Assembly: GCA_003446735.1 (NCBI GenBank)
Contig: DMCJ01000095.1
Coordinates: forward strand, 1 to 14,797
Direction of reading: 5' to 3'
From: Lachnospiraceae bacterium
Lineage (GTDB): Bacteria > Bacillota > Clostridia > Lachnospirales > Lachnospiraceae
DNA length: 14,797 bases
Below the pieces are notes generated by a model. The model was given only the letters and a program-made list of their open reading frames with translations. It searched no databases and was not told the origin of the DNA. Shown here piece by piece: positions 7,296 to 14,338 of the stretch (its first letter is position 1; every line of letters begins with the position of its first letter). Made by a program: the position numbers and the translations under genes.

Positions 7296-7327
7296 ATGTG
7301 ACACGGTACCAGGCACCGTGTCACATT
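7295..7327. repeat. REP-like palindrome, right copy
   Basis: AATGTGACACGGT (7295-7307) pairs exactly with ACCGTGTCACATT (7315-7327), loop ACCAGGC. The outer nine base pairs and the CAGG core are identical to the copy at 4423-4454. It lies between convergent genes (regulator on plus, DAHP synthase on minus), begins at the last base of the regulator's TAA stop and has no T-run on either strand. Confidence 0.82.
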
Positions 7328-7336
7328 CGTGTTACA

Positions 7337-8365
7337 TCAGCTCAGTTCTGCGATGTCATAGACAAGTTTCTCGGAATCTTCCCAACCAAGGCAGGGATCC
7401 GTGATCGACTTTCCGTATACGCCTTCGCCGATCTTCTGAGAGCCTTCTTCGATATAGCTTTCTATCATGACTCCCTTAACAAAACCGTGGATATCGGGAT
7501 TTATCTTTCTTGAATGCAAAACTTCCTTAACGATGCGGATCTGCTGTTTAAACTGTTTTCCGGAGTTGTTGTGGTTTGCATCTATAACTACGGCAGGATT
7601 GATAAGATCCATCTCGTTATACATCTCATAAAGGCGGTTAAGATCCTCATAATGATAGTTCGGGAAATTGCGTCCGTACTGGTTAACGCTTCCGCGAAGA
7701 ATGGTATGGGCAAGAGAATTTCCGTCTGTTTTAACCTCCCAGTTCCTGTATATGAATTCGTGGGGATGCTGGGCAGCGTAGACTGAGTTAAGCATAACGG
7801 AAAGATCTCCGGAAGTAGGGTTCTTCATTCCGCTTGCCACATCAAAGCCGCTCGTAACAAGGCGGTGCTGCTGATCCTCAACACTTCTTGCACCTATGGC
7901 AACGTAAGATAAAAGGTCATGGACATAGCGCCAGTTCTCGGGATAGAGCATCTCGTCGGCAGCCGTAAGTCCTGTTTCCTCCATGACGCGCATATGAAGC
8001 TTTCTTACAGCGATCAGTCCCTCTAAAAGATTGGGCTTTTTCTCGGGATCGGGCTGGTGGATATAGCCCTTATAGCCTGCGCCTGTAGTACGGGGCTTGT
8101 TTGTATATATACGGGGGATAAGGATCAGCTTATCCTTTACCTTATCGTATATACCGGCAAGTCGGTTTACATAATCACATACAGAGTCCTCGTTGTCGGC
8201 GCTGCAGGGTCCGATTATAACAAGGAATTTGTTGCTTTCTCCGCGGATGACCGCAGATATCTCTTCATCACGCTTTTTCTTAAGCTCCACAAGGTCGTGG
8301 GAAAGAGGATACTGATCCCTGATCTCGTTTGGAGTGGGAAGTTTCTGTAAAAATGCGAAAGCCAT
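7337..8365 (-). CDS. 3-deoxy-7-phosphoheptulonate (DAHP) synthase, AroG type
   Basis: The enzyme joins phosphoenolpyruvate and erythrose 4-phosphate, the first step of the shikimate pathway to aromatic amino acids. The product has 342 residues, close to the about 350 of the E. coli AroF/G/H group. The N-terminal extension (1-45) typical of feedback-regulated forms is present. Motifs in order are VIIGPCSAD with metal ligand C54, PRIYTNKPRTTGAGYKG (substrate phosphate binding), HQPDPEKKPNLL, TGLTAADEMLYPE, GARSVEDQQHR, GMKNPTSGDLSVMLNS, DANHNNSGK with H265, GVMIESYIEEG with E302, and SITDPCLGWE with D323. The start ATG (8363-8365) has AGGAG eight bases upstream on the minus strand. Which amino acid inhibits it cannot be told from sequence alone. 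It is a single minus-strand gene between plus-strand units, transcribed convergently with the response regulator. Confidence 0.96.
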   Translation of the reverse strand: MAFAFLQKLPTPNEIRDQYPLSHDLVELKKKRDEEISAVIRGESNKFLVIIGPCSADNEDSVCDYVNRLAGIYDKVKDKLILIPRIYTNKPRTTGAGYKGYIHQPDPEKKPNLLEGLIAVRKLHMRVMEETGLTAADEMLYPENWRYVHDLLSYVAIGARSVEDQQHRLVTSGFDVASGMKNPTSGDLSVMLNSVYAAQHPHEFIYRNWEVKTDGNSLAHTILRGSVNQYGRNFPNYHYEDLNRLYEMYNEMDLINPAVVIDANHNNSGKQFKQQIRIVKEVLHSRKINPDIHGFVKGVMIESYIEEGSQKIGEGVYGKSITDPCLGWEDSEKLVYDIAELS

Positions 8366-8438
8366 CGATATAATCTCCTGTATCTTAAGTATATGCCGAT
8401 CGGATCGGTCATTTCATCTGTTTTGTAAAACAAATATA

Positions 8439-8467
8439 AATATAGCATAAAAGCGTTAAATTTGGAA
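8439..8467 (-). promoter_or_regulatory. Possible promoter of the DAHP synthase gene
   Basis: Read on the minus strand, TTCCAA and TATATT are 17 bases apart. The -35 match is poor and the region is A/T-rich, so this is tentative. The resulting leader of about 65 bases would hold the overlapping dyad CCGATCGGATCGG and no clear attenuator or aromatic-rich leader peptide. Confidence 0.3.
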
Positions 8468-8534
8468 GAGTTATATTTCACGGTTTTTCCATATCTAAGC
8501 AAAACTTTATCCGGTGGTTTTTTTGATCCCGGTA

Positions 8535-8543
8535 TGATAAAAT
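8535..8543 (+). promoter_or_regulatory. Extended -10 promoter giving a probably leaderless mRNA
   Basis: TGATAAAAT is an extended -10 element (TGn followed by TAAAAT). No good -35 is seen 16-18 bases upstream. Transcription would start six to eight bases after 8543, that is at or next to the ATG at 8550. Confidence 0.5.
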
Positions 8544-8549
8544 CTTATT

Positions 8550-9026
8550 ATGTTTCTTTCTACTATATGCTATATCGAAAAAGATGATAAATATCTGATG
8601 CTCCTTCGTAACAAGAAGAAAAATGACATGAATGAAGGAAAGTATCTGGGTGTCGGCGGCAAATTCGAACCGGGTGAAAGTCCCGAAGAATGTATATGCC
8701 GCGAAGTTTTTGAAGAGACCGGACTTACCCTTACTTCCTATCTCATGCGCGGAGTCATGAGTTTTTCTTCCGTCGGTTATGAAGATGAGTATATATTTGT
8801 ATTTACCGCGGACGGATTTACGGGTGAGCTTACCGATTGTAACGAAGGGGAACTTAAATGGGTGGAAAAAGACAGGATCCTTTCGCTTAACCTCTGGGAA
8901 GGAGACAAGACGTTTTTAAAAATGCTCATAGACGGGGTACCTTTCTTTTCGATGAAGGTATCATATGACAAAGATGAGCTTAAAGAGATCACGGTTTATA
9001 CACCGGATAAAAAGGAGAAGACATGA
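8550..9026 (+). CDS. Nudix hydrolase, MutT/8-oxo-dGTP diphosphatase-like
   Basis: The product has 158 residues and matches the MutT-like group often annotated as 8-oxo-dGTP diphosphatase. N-terminal STICYIEKDDKYLMLLRNKKK is followed by GKYLGVGGKFE. A full Nudix box, G-x5-E-x7-REV-x-EE-x-GL, lies at residues 37-59. The start is supported because family members begin just before this first strand, and no later Met precedes it. The upstream bases CGGTATGATAAAATCTTATT contain no Shine-Dalgarno sequence. An extended -10 sits so close that the mRNA is probably leaderless. The stop overlaps the next start by four bases (ATGA). The true substrate is uncertain, since Nudix boxes do not reveal it. Confidence 0.9.
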   Translation: MFLSTICYIEKDDKYLMLLRNKKKNDMNEGKYLGVGGKFEPGESPEECICREVFEETGLTLTSYLMRGVMSFSSVGYEDEYIFVFTADGFTGELTDCNEGELKWVEKDRILSLNLWEGDKTFLKMLIDGVPFFSMKVSYDKDELKEITVYTPDKKEKT

Positions 9027-9862
9027 TTAAGGCTGACTTTCACATGCATTCGTATTTTTCGGGAGATTCTACGGAACCGACCGAGAACATGATCGCCTAT
9101 TCAATTAAAAAGGGACTTGAGCATATATGCTTTACCGAGCATATGGATTACGATTTTCCCTATGAGACATGCGACGGGATGACACCGTGGATATTTGATC
9201 TTAATGTGGATTCATACCTTTACGAGCTTATTAAGCTTAGGGAAGCATATAAAGGCAAGATGGATATCGGCTTCGGAATAGAGATAGGCATGCTTGATTC
9301 CTGCCTTGATAAGAATAAAAAGCTCATAAATGATTACGATTTTGATTTCGTTATCGCTTCCTCGCATATCTGCGATAATATGGACCCCTGGTATCCGAGG
9401 TTCTGGGAGATCCATGATCATAAGGAAGCAATAAGGCTCTATTTCGAGGACGAGCTTCGTTTTATTAATACATATGATGATTACGATGTATACGGGCATC
9501 TTGATTACATTACAAGATATATTCCGGCAAAGGGGAAAAATACCGAAAGCCCATATGAATATGAGGATTTTAAGGATATCATCGATGAAGTTCTTAAAGC
9601 CATCATCAAAAACGGAAAGGGCATAGAGATAAACACATCCGGTCTTCGTCCCGAAAGGGCTTGTCCTGCGTCAAATCCGATACCGGAGATAGTTAAGCGC
9701 TATAAGGAACTCGGCGGTGAGATAATAACCGTCGGAGCCGATGCACATAAGGCCGAGCATGTGGCATATGAATTTGATAAAGCCGAGGAGATCCTTAGGG
9801 CCGCCGGATTTAAAGGATATCATATATTTAAAAAGAGAAAGCCTTATTTTAAGGAGTTTTAA
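9023..9862 (+). CDS. hisJ: PHP-domain phosphatase, histidinol-phosphatase HisJ family
   Basis: The product has 279 residues, normal for the PHP-type histidinol phosphatases that remove phosphate from L-histidinol phosphate in histidine synthesis. Metal-binding motifs are all visible: DFHMH (H7, H9), FTEHMDY (H40), GFGIEIG (E87), IASSH (H115), YGHLDYITRY (H159) and VGADAHKAEHV (D240, H242). The start overlaps the Nudix stop (ATGA), with GGAG seven to ten bases upstream. No other histidine genes are nearby. The symbol therefore reflects family membership, and a role on another small phosphate ester is possible. Confidence 0.87.
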   Translation: MIKADFHMHSYFSGDSTEPTENMIAYSIKKGLEHICFTEHMDYDFPYETCDGMTPWIFDLNVDSYLYELIKLREAYKGKMDIGFGIEIGMLDSCLDKNKKLINDYDFDFVIASSHICDNMDPWYPRFWEIHDHKEAIRLYFEDELRFINTYDDYDVYGHLDYITRYIPAKGKNTESPYEYEDFKDIIDEVLKAIIKNGKGIEINTSGLRPERACPASNPIPEIVKRYKELGGEIITVGADAHKAEHVAYEFDKAEEILRAAGFKGYHIFKKRKPYFKEF

Positions 9863-9876
9863 AGCCGGAGGTATAT

Positions 9877-10746
9877 GTGAGGAAAAGATCGGGAAAGATA
9901 AAACTTATCATAAGCCTGTTTACCTTTGCTTTGATCTTTGTTTTAAGCAGTACGTGCGTCAGAGCAGATATGGGACCGAAGCCTTCGATCACGCTTACTG
10001 TGATAAACGAAGGAGATAGCGGCAATTATTATGTAGCGCTTCTTGAAAAACGTGACGGGGTTTTGGATGAAGAAAGTAAGTTAAAGCTTGACAAAGAGGT
10101 AAACGAAGAAAACGTAGAAGAATATCTTAAGGCTTTTCGATATGATGGCTGGTGCTTTCATAAAACACCGGTGGGTGGATATCTCTTTGAGAAAAATGAG
10201 GACGGCATATATGATTTTATCTATATGGTGCCTAATCCTTTCAGGGTCGTACTCATTGATCAGTACGGAAATGTTCATGTAAGCAAAGTCATGACTAAAA
10301 AAGAATATAATGCCGACTGCATTTACGATGTAAAGACGGGAGATGTAAGTGAGCAGTATGAGGATAAGGTGGCAAAGAGGATCGTCTATATAGCAGTCTG
10401 TTATATATTTACGCTGATAACGGAGTTTGTTATCCTTTTGGTATTCGGCTATCCACTTATAAAAAAGAATATCTTAAGCTTTTTCATTGTAAATACAATA
10501 ACAAACTTAACATACAGCAGCGCGCTCATGAGCCTGATGCCGGGTGGTCTGGCAATATTATTTTTGTTTTTCATTGCGGAGATCATCATAGTGATCGTAG
10601 AAGCGATCGTATATATCCTTACGCTTGTAAATAAAGAGGGGGAACATCCCCGCTTAAGAAGTTTCTTTTATGCCGTAACGGCAAATATCGTAAGTGCGGT
10701 CATGGGTGTGTTCGTATTTTTCTACTACCTGTGGCTTATAAGATAA
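9877..10746 (+). CDS. Exported membrane protein of unknown function with DMGPKPS motif
   Basis: I do not recognise a named family with certainty. The product has 289 residues. A signal peptide covers 1-30 (RKRSGKIK then a hydrophobic core, cleavage after CVRA). It is followed directly by DMGPKPSITLTV, a start I recall from other clostridial proteins of unknown function. The extracellular part (31-165) contains WCF at 92-94 and VALLEKRDG. Four membrane helices follow at about 168-194, 199-221, 223-251 and 262-288, with acidic residues inside two of them (E183, E235 and E242). Translation starts at GTG 9877, with GGAGG five bases upstream; an ATG two bases earlier in another frame reads ATG-TGA at once. 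It lies 14 bases after the phosphatase and 20 before the xylanase, so it is probably in the same operon. Confidence 0.7.
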   Translation: MRKRSGKIKLIISLFTFALIFVLSSTCVRADMGPKPSITLTVINEGDSGNYYVALLEKRDGVLDEESKLKLDKEVNEENVEEYLKAFRYDGWCFHKTPVGGYLFEKNEDGIYDFIYMVPNPFRVVLIDQYGNVHVSKVMTKKEYNADCIYDVKTGDVSEQYEDKVAKRIVYIAVCYIFTLITEFVILLVFGYPLIKKNILSFFIVNTITNLTYSSALMSLMPGGLAILFLFFIAEIIIVIVEAIVYILTLVNKEGEHPRLRSFFYAVTANIVSAVMGVFVFFYYLWLIR

Positions 10747-10766
10747 AGTGAAAAAGGGAGGATAAA

Positions 10767-12755
10767 ATGAAAAAAAGAAGCTTGTGTGCAGTGATGGCCA
10801 TCTTGCTGGCAATGTCACTGTCCGGATGTGAAGGAGCCCGGATCATGGATGAATTGGGTGCTCTTGCAAGTGATGAAGCTGGAGAAGAGGAAGAAGCGGA
10901 AGGCTCGGATGATGATGAACTTAATAAGTTCTTTGCCGATGCCGGGATAGAAGCTGATATCCCTTCATTAAGAGACAGTGTGGATGCATCAGACGGTCTT
11001 AAAAGCGGAGCGCTTATCGGCGCATGTCTCGGAACTAAGGGAGCGGATGATAAAAAATACATGGCTCTTATCGAAAAGCATTTTAATGCGGTAACGCTTG
11101 AAAATGAATTAAAACCCGATGCCATGTTCGGCTATAATAATGATGCGCCTGCAGCCGGAAGCATCCATGAAGAGGAATTTAACGGCGAGACCATGGAAGT
11201 ACCGACGCTTGACTATTCGAGAGCGGATCACATCCTTGATAAGATAAGCGAATGGAACATCCTTCATCCCGGAAGGGAGATAAAGGTAAGAGGCCATGTT
11301 CTGGTATGGCATTCCCAGACTCCCGAATGGTTCTTCCATAAGGATTATGATAAGGATCAGCCCTATGTTTCAAAGGCTGAGATGAATAAGCGCCTTGAAT
11401 GGTATATAAGCTCTGTTCTTTCATATTATACCGGGACCGAAAGCAAATATAAGGGCCTTTTCTACGGCTGGGATGTTGTAAATGAGGCTATAAGCGATGA
11501 TACAGGTTCGTACAGAAGCGATAAGGAAAACGGAGATGATAATCTAAGTGATTCCACTCATTCGAGAAAATCGAGCTGGTGGAAGGTATACGGAAGCAAC
11601 GAATATATAATAAATGCATTTAAATATGCAAACAAATATGCGCCCGAGAGCGTGAAACTATATTATAACGATTACAGTGAATGCGATGAAAACAAGCAGG
11701 CCGGCATACTCAAGCTCTTAAATGACGTTAAGAAAGCCGAAGGTACAAGGATAGACGGCTTCGGAATGCAGGGCCATTATACCGTTAACGCACCTTCTGC
11801 CGGAAAGATAGCCGATGCGGCAAGAGCTTATAATGCCGTAGTTGATGAGGTAATGATAACCGAGCTCGATGTTAAGGCAAGTGCGCAGTTTGACGGTTCC
11901 GACGAAAAGCTTAAAGAAGAATACAATAAGCATGGTGCATATTATAATGCGATCTATGAAGAATTAAAGGCCGTAAACAAGGAAGAGGGCATGAACATAA
12001 GCGGTATCACCGTATGGGGTGTTATCGATTCTTATTCCTGGTTAAACGATGCCAATGCAATGGGCGGCGGAGCAGACGGAACGAAAAAGCAGTGCCCGCT
12101 CCTTTTTGACGGTGATTATAAGGCAAAGCCTTCTTACTGGGCTTTTACGGATCCTTCTAAGATCGATATGTCATCACTTGAAGTAAAGCGTCCCACGGTT
12201 GAAATAAAGAAAGGCACTATAAAAGTGGGAGAATTTGACGAGAGTGCATGGGCTGCGGCCGGCGTGGTGCCTCTAACGATTGTTGTGGGAAGCGTAGATG
12301 TTAAATGCGAGGCTAAGCTTTTGTGGGATGAGGATAATCTCTACGTACTCATGCTCGTAACCGATCCCGTATTAAATGATGCAAGTGCCGATGATTACCA
12401 GCAGGATTCAATTGAAGTGTTCATAGATGAGAACAATGCCGGATCCGAGGAATATGAGGCGGATGACAAGCAGTACCGCGTAAGCTTTAAGAATAAGCAG
12501 AGTTTTAACGGCGAAAAATGCAAAAAGGAAAATATCACATCCGAAGCAAAGGAGACAGATGACGGTTATATCGTTGAGGCTGCCATGAAGTGGACGGACA
12601 TAGAGCCGAAAGCAGGAGATATGATAGGACTTGAACTTCAGGTAAATGATGCGCTCTCAAACGGCGAACGCTCGGGTACCTTAAGTTTTGCGGATGATTC
12701 GGGCACATGCTACTTAAATCCCGGCATGTTCGGGCACGCAAAGCTTGTTGAATAA
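10767..12755 (+). CDS. Lipoprotein endo-1,4-beta-xylanase: GH10 catalytic domain plus CBM9-like domain
   Basis: The product has 662 residues. The signal sequence ends in the lipobox LSGC with C21 as the predicted lipidated residue, so the enzyme should sit on the outer face of the cell membrane. An acidic linker (about 22-55, DEAGEEEEAEGSDDDE) follows. The GH10 domain covers about 57-450: TLENELKPDAM, VRGHVLVWHSQTPEWFF, GWDVVNEAI with acid/base E240, LYYNDY, DGFGMQGHY, ITELDV with nucleophile E366, and ITVWGVIDSYSWL. Residues about 465-662 look like a CBM9 xylan-binding module: KLLWDEDNLYVLMLVTD, DSIEVFIDENN, GLELQVNDA and SFADDSGT. In that last motif F641 stands where I would expect Trp. GGGAGG five bases before the ATG fixes the start. 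It is the last gene before the terminator at 12797. Confidence 0.95.
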   Translation: MKKRSLCAVMAILLAMSLSGCEGARIMDELGALASDEAGEEEEAEGSDDDELNKFFADAGIEADIPSLRDSVDASDGLKSGALIGACLGTKGADDKKYMALIEKHFNAVTLENELKPDAMFGYNNDAPAAGSIHEEEFNGETMEVPTLDYSRADHILDKISEWNILHPGREIKVRGHVLVWHSQTPEWFFHKDYDKDQPYVSKAEMNKRLEWYISSVLSYYTGTESKYKGLFYGWDVVNEAISDDTGSYRSDKENGDDNLSDSTHSRKSSWWKVYGSNEYIINAFKYANKYAPESVKLYYNDYSECDENKQAGILKLLNDVKKAEGTRIDGFGMQGHYTVNAPSAGKIADAARAYNAVVDEVMITELDVKASAQFDGSDEKLKEEYNKHGAYYNAIYEELKAVNKEEGMNISGITVWGVIDSYSWLNDANAMGGGADGTKKQCPLLFDGDYKAKPSYWAFTDPSKIDMSSLEVKRPTVEIKKGTIKVGEFDESAWAAAGVVPLTIVVGSVDVKCEAKLLWDEDNLYVLMLVTDPVLNDASADDYQQDSIEVFIDENNAGSEEYEADDKQYRVSFKNKQSFNGEKCKKENITSEAKETDDGYIVEAAMKWTDIEPKAGDMIGLELQVNDALSNGERSGTLSFADDSGTCYLNPGMFGHAKLVE

Positions 12756-12796
12756 GCTTAAATTCTATATTTTCATATAAATATACAGGCCGAACA

Positions 12797-12836
12797 AAGA
12801 CCGATGGAAAAATTTTTCCGTCGGTCTTATTTTTTT
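12797..12836 (+). terminator. Intrinsic terminator after the xylanase gene
   Basis: AAGACCGA (12797-12804) pairs with TCGGTCTT (12821-12828). The stem continues through a T-G pair and GGAAA with TTTCC to a short A/T loop. Seven T follow at 12830-12836. The remaining bases up to 12906 hold the ribosome binding site of the next gene and no promoter I can defend. Confidence 0.9.
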
Positions 12837-12906
12837 AAGTTTCATTTAAGGATGGGATGTTAGGTTATATGTAAACAGAGATAAACAGGCAGTAAAGGAG
12901 ATAAAT

Positions 12907-13653
12907 ATGAAAGATCAGATGGTATTTGCAAGATGCGAGATGAAATATCTTATAAGCAAAAGGGACCATGACAGATTAAAGGAACTGATGAAAGAATATA
13001 TGATCCCGGACGAGTACGGAAAGAGCACGATCCAGAGTCTTTATTTTGATACACCGGATGACCTTCTTGTAAGAAGATCGATAGAAGGTCCGCTTTATAA
13101 GGAAAAGATAAGGCTTCGCAGCTACGGAACAGCAAAGAGCGACAGCCCGGTATACATGGAGATAAAGAAAAAAAGCGAAGGCATAGTATATAAAAGAAGA
13201 TTTGAATTAAAGGAAAAGGAGGCAGAAAGGTATATAAGAGAAAGGACCAGGGACATTAAGCTCATTGAAAAAGAAAACAAAAACAAAAGCCAGATAGAAA
13301 AGGAAATGGATTTTGCTTTTTTCAGATATAAAGGCCTTAAGCCCAAGGTCCTTCTCTCATACGAAAGAGAGGCATTTTACGGAAAAGGCGATCCGGACTT
13401 TCGGATAACATTTGATTCAAACATCTTATACAGGCAGGTAGATCTTGACTTAAAGAGCGGGATATACGGAGATAAGCTCCTTGGCGAAGGCGAGGTCCTT
13501 ATGGAGATAAAGGCCGGTGCTTATCTTCCGATGTGGTTAGTCCGCTTCTTAAGCGCAAATAAGATATATAAGACTTCATTTTCCAAATACGGAAGTGCAT
13601 ACAGGATGATAACAAAAGAGTTTGCAAACGGAGGTAAGAGACATTATGCTTGA
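12907..13653 (+). CDS. VTC-domain (polyphosphate polymerase-like) protein
   Basis: The product has 248 residues and resembles the bacterial VTC-domain family, related to the catalytic tunnel of the yeast polyphosphate polymerase Vtc4. Charged strand motifs that line such triphosphate tunnels are visible: RCEMKYLI (E11, K13), KIRLRSYG (R69, R71), VYMEIKKK (E85, K87), VYKRRFEL (K97, R98), KVLLSYEREAF and VLMEIKAG, then FSKYGSAY. No membrane helix or signal peptide is seen, so it should act in the cytosol. AAAGGAG lies about seven bases before the ATG. The stop overlaps the likely start of the DUF4956 gene by eight bases, implying a shared transcript. Polyphosphate synthesis is possible but unproven for the bacterial members. 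Confidence 0.9.
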   Translation: MKDQMVFARCEMKYLISKRDHDRLKELMKEYMIPDEYGKSTIQSLYFDTPDDLLVRRSIEGPLYKEKIRLRSYGTAKSDSPVYMEIKKKSEGIVYKRRFELKEKEAERYIRERTRDIKLIEKENKNKSQIEKEMDFAFFRYKGLKPKVLLSYEREAFYGKGDPDFRITFDSNILYRQVDLDLKSGIYGDKLLGEGEVLMEIKAGAYLPMWLVRFLSANKIYKTSFSKYGSAYRMITKEFANGGKRHYA

Positions 13654-14338
13654 TACATTATTTAACGGATTATATGAGGCGACCACAACGAGCGTGGCGA
13701 TAACGGGATTATTAACATGCCTTACGGCTTCACTTCTGATCGGGATATTCTTATCCTTTGTTTTTTCGAGGATGAATAGGAGCAGCAGGAGTTTTTCCCT
13801 TACCCTCGCACTTTTACCGGCTATCGTCTGTGTTATCATAATGATGGTAAACGGAAATGTCGGGACCGGAGTTGCTGTTGCGGGAGCATTCAGCCTGGTA
13901 AGGTTCAGATCGGCACAGGGTAGCGCAAAGGAGATAGGCATGCTTTTTCTTGCAATGGCAGCAGGCCTTATGACCGGGATGGGTTATCTGGGATATGCCG
14001 TCGTATTTGTCCTTATACTTACGATAGCGATGGCAGTACTTACCAGGACGGATATCTTTACGGCTAAAGGTCCGGACCCTGAGAAACTCCTTCGCATAAC
14101 GATACCTGAGGATCTTAATTATGAAGAGGTGTTTGATGAGGTTTTCGATGCTTACACGGATAAGCACGAGATGATACAGGTTAAGACAACGAATATGGGG
14201 AGCATGTACAAGCTTACTTACAGCATCGTATTAAAGGATCCTCAAAAGGCAAAGAGTTTTATAGATGATCTAAGATGCAGGAACGGAAACCTTGAGATAA
14301 GTATCTCGCAGATGGAGGAAAATGCAAATGAATTATAA
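13646..14338 (+). CDS. DUF4956-family membrane protein
   Basis: I chose the ATG at 13646 (230 residues). The frame is open further up to a TTG at 13622, but GGAGG at 13630-13634 lies before this ATG and after that TTG. About four membrane helices are seen at roughly 15-40, 48-65, 95-110 and 112-132. Between the second and third comes GAFSLVRFRSAQGSAKEIG, the hallmark I associate with DUF4956 proteins. The soluble C-terminal part (about 140-230) carries IPEDLNYEEVFDEVFD and an alternating strand/helix pattern like a small regulatory domain. The start overlaps the VTC gene and the end overlaps the lipoprotein gene by 11 bases. The repeated pairing of VTC and DUF4956 genes in Clostridia suggests a membrane partner for the VTC enzyme; this is inference. 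Confidence 0.88.
   Translation: MLDTLFNGLYEATTTSVAITGLLTCLTASLLIGIFLSFVFSRMNRSSRSFSLTLALLPAIVCVIIMMVNGNVGTGVAVAGAFSLVRFRSAQGSAKEIGMLFLAMAAGLMTGMGYLGYAVVFVLILTIAMAVLTRTDIFTAKGPDPEKLLRITIPEDLNYEEVFDEVFDAYTDKHEMIQVKTTNMGSMYKLTYSIVLKDPQKAKSFIDDLRCRNGNLEISISQMEENANEL

Noticed and set aside
7295..7327. Bidirectional intrinsic terminator for the regulator and DAHP synthase genes
   Set aside because: The position is ideal, but neither strand has a T-run after the stem. It is better described as a repeat element, though it may still help end transcripts.
8057..8350. 97-residue plus-strand open reading frame
   Set aside because: It lies wholly inside the DAHP synthase gene on the opposite strand, whose motifs are unmistakable.
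8366..8438. Riboswitch, T-box or aromatic amino acid attenuator before the DAHP synthase
   Set aside because: The leader is only about 65 bases. I see no T-box motif, no leader peptide rich in Phe, Tyr or Trp, and no terminator/antiterminator pair.
10736..11125. 129-residue minus-strand Ser/Ala-rich open reading frame
   Set aside because: It is the reverse frame of the xylanase signal peptide and acidic linker. The Ser/Ala bias comes from Asp/Glu-rich codons on the other strand.
12840..12870. Promoter of the VTC operon (TTTCAT ... TTATAT)
   Set aside because: The spacing is 19 bases and both boxes are weak. I could not defend it over other A/T-rich hexamers in the gap.
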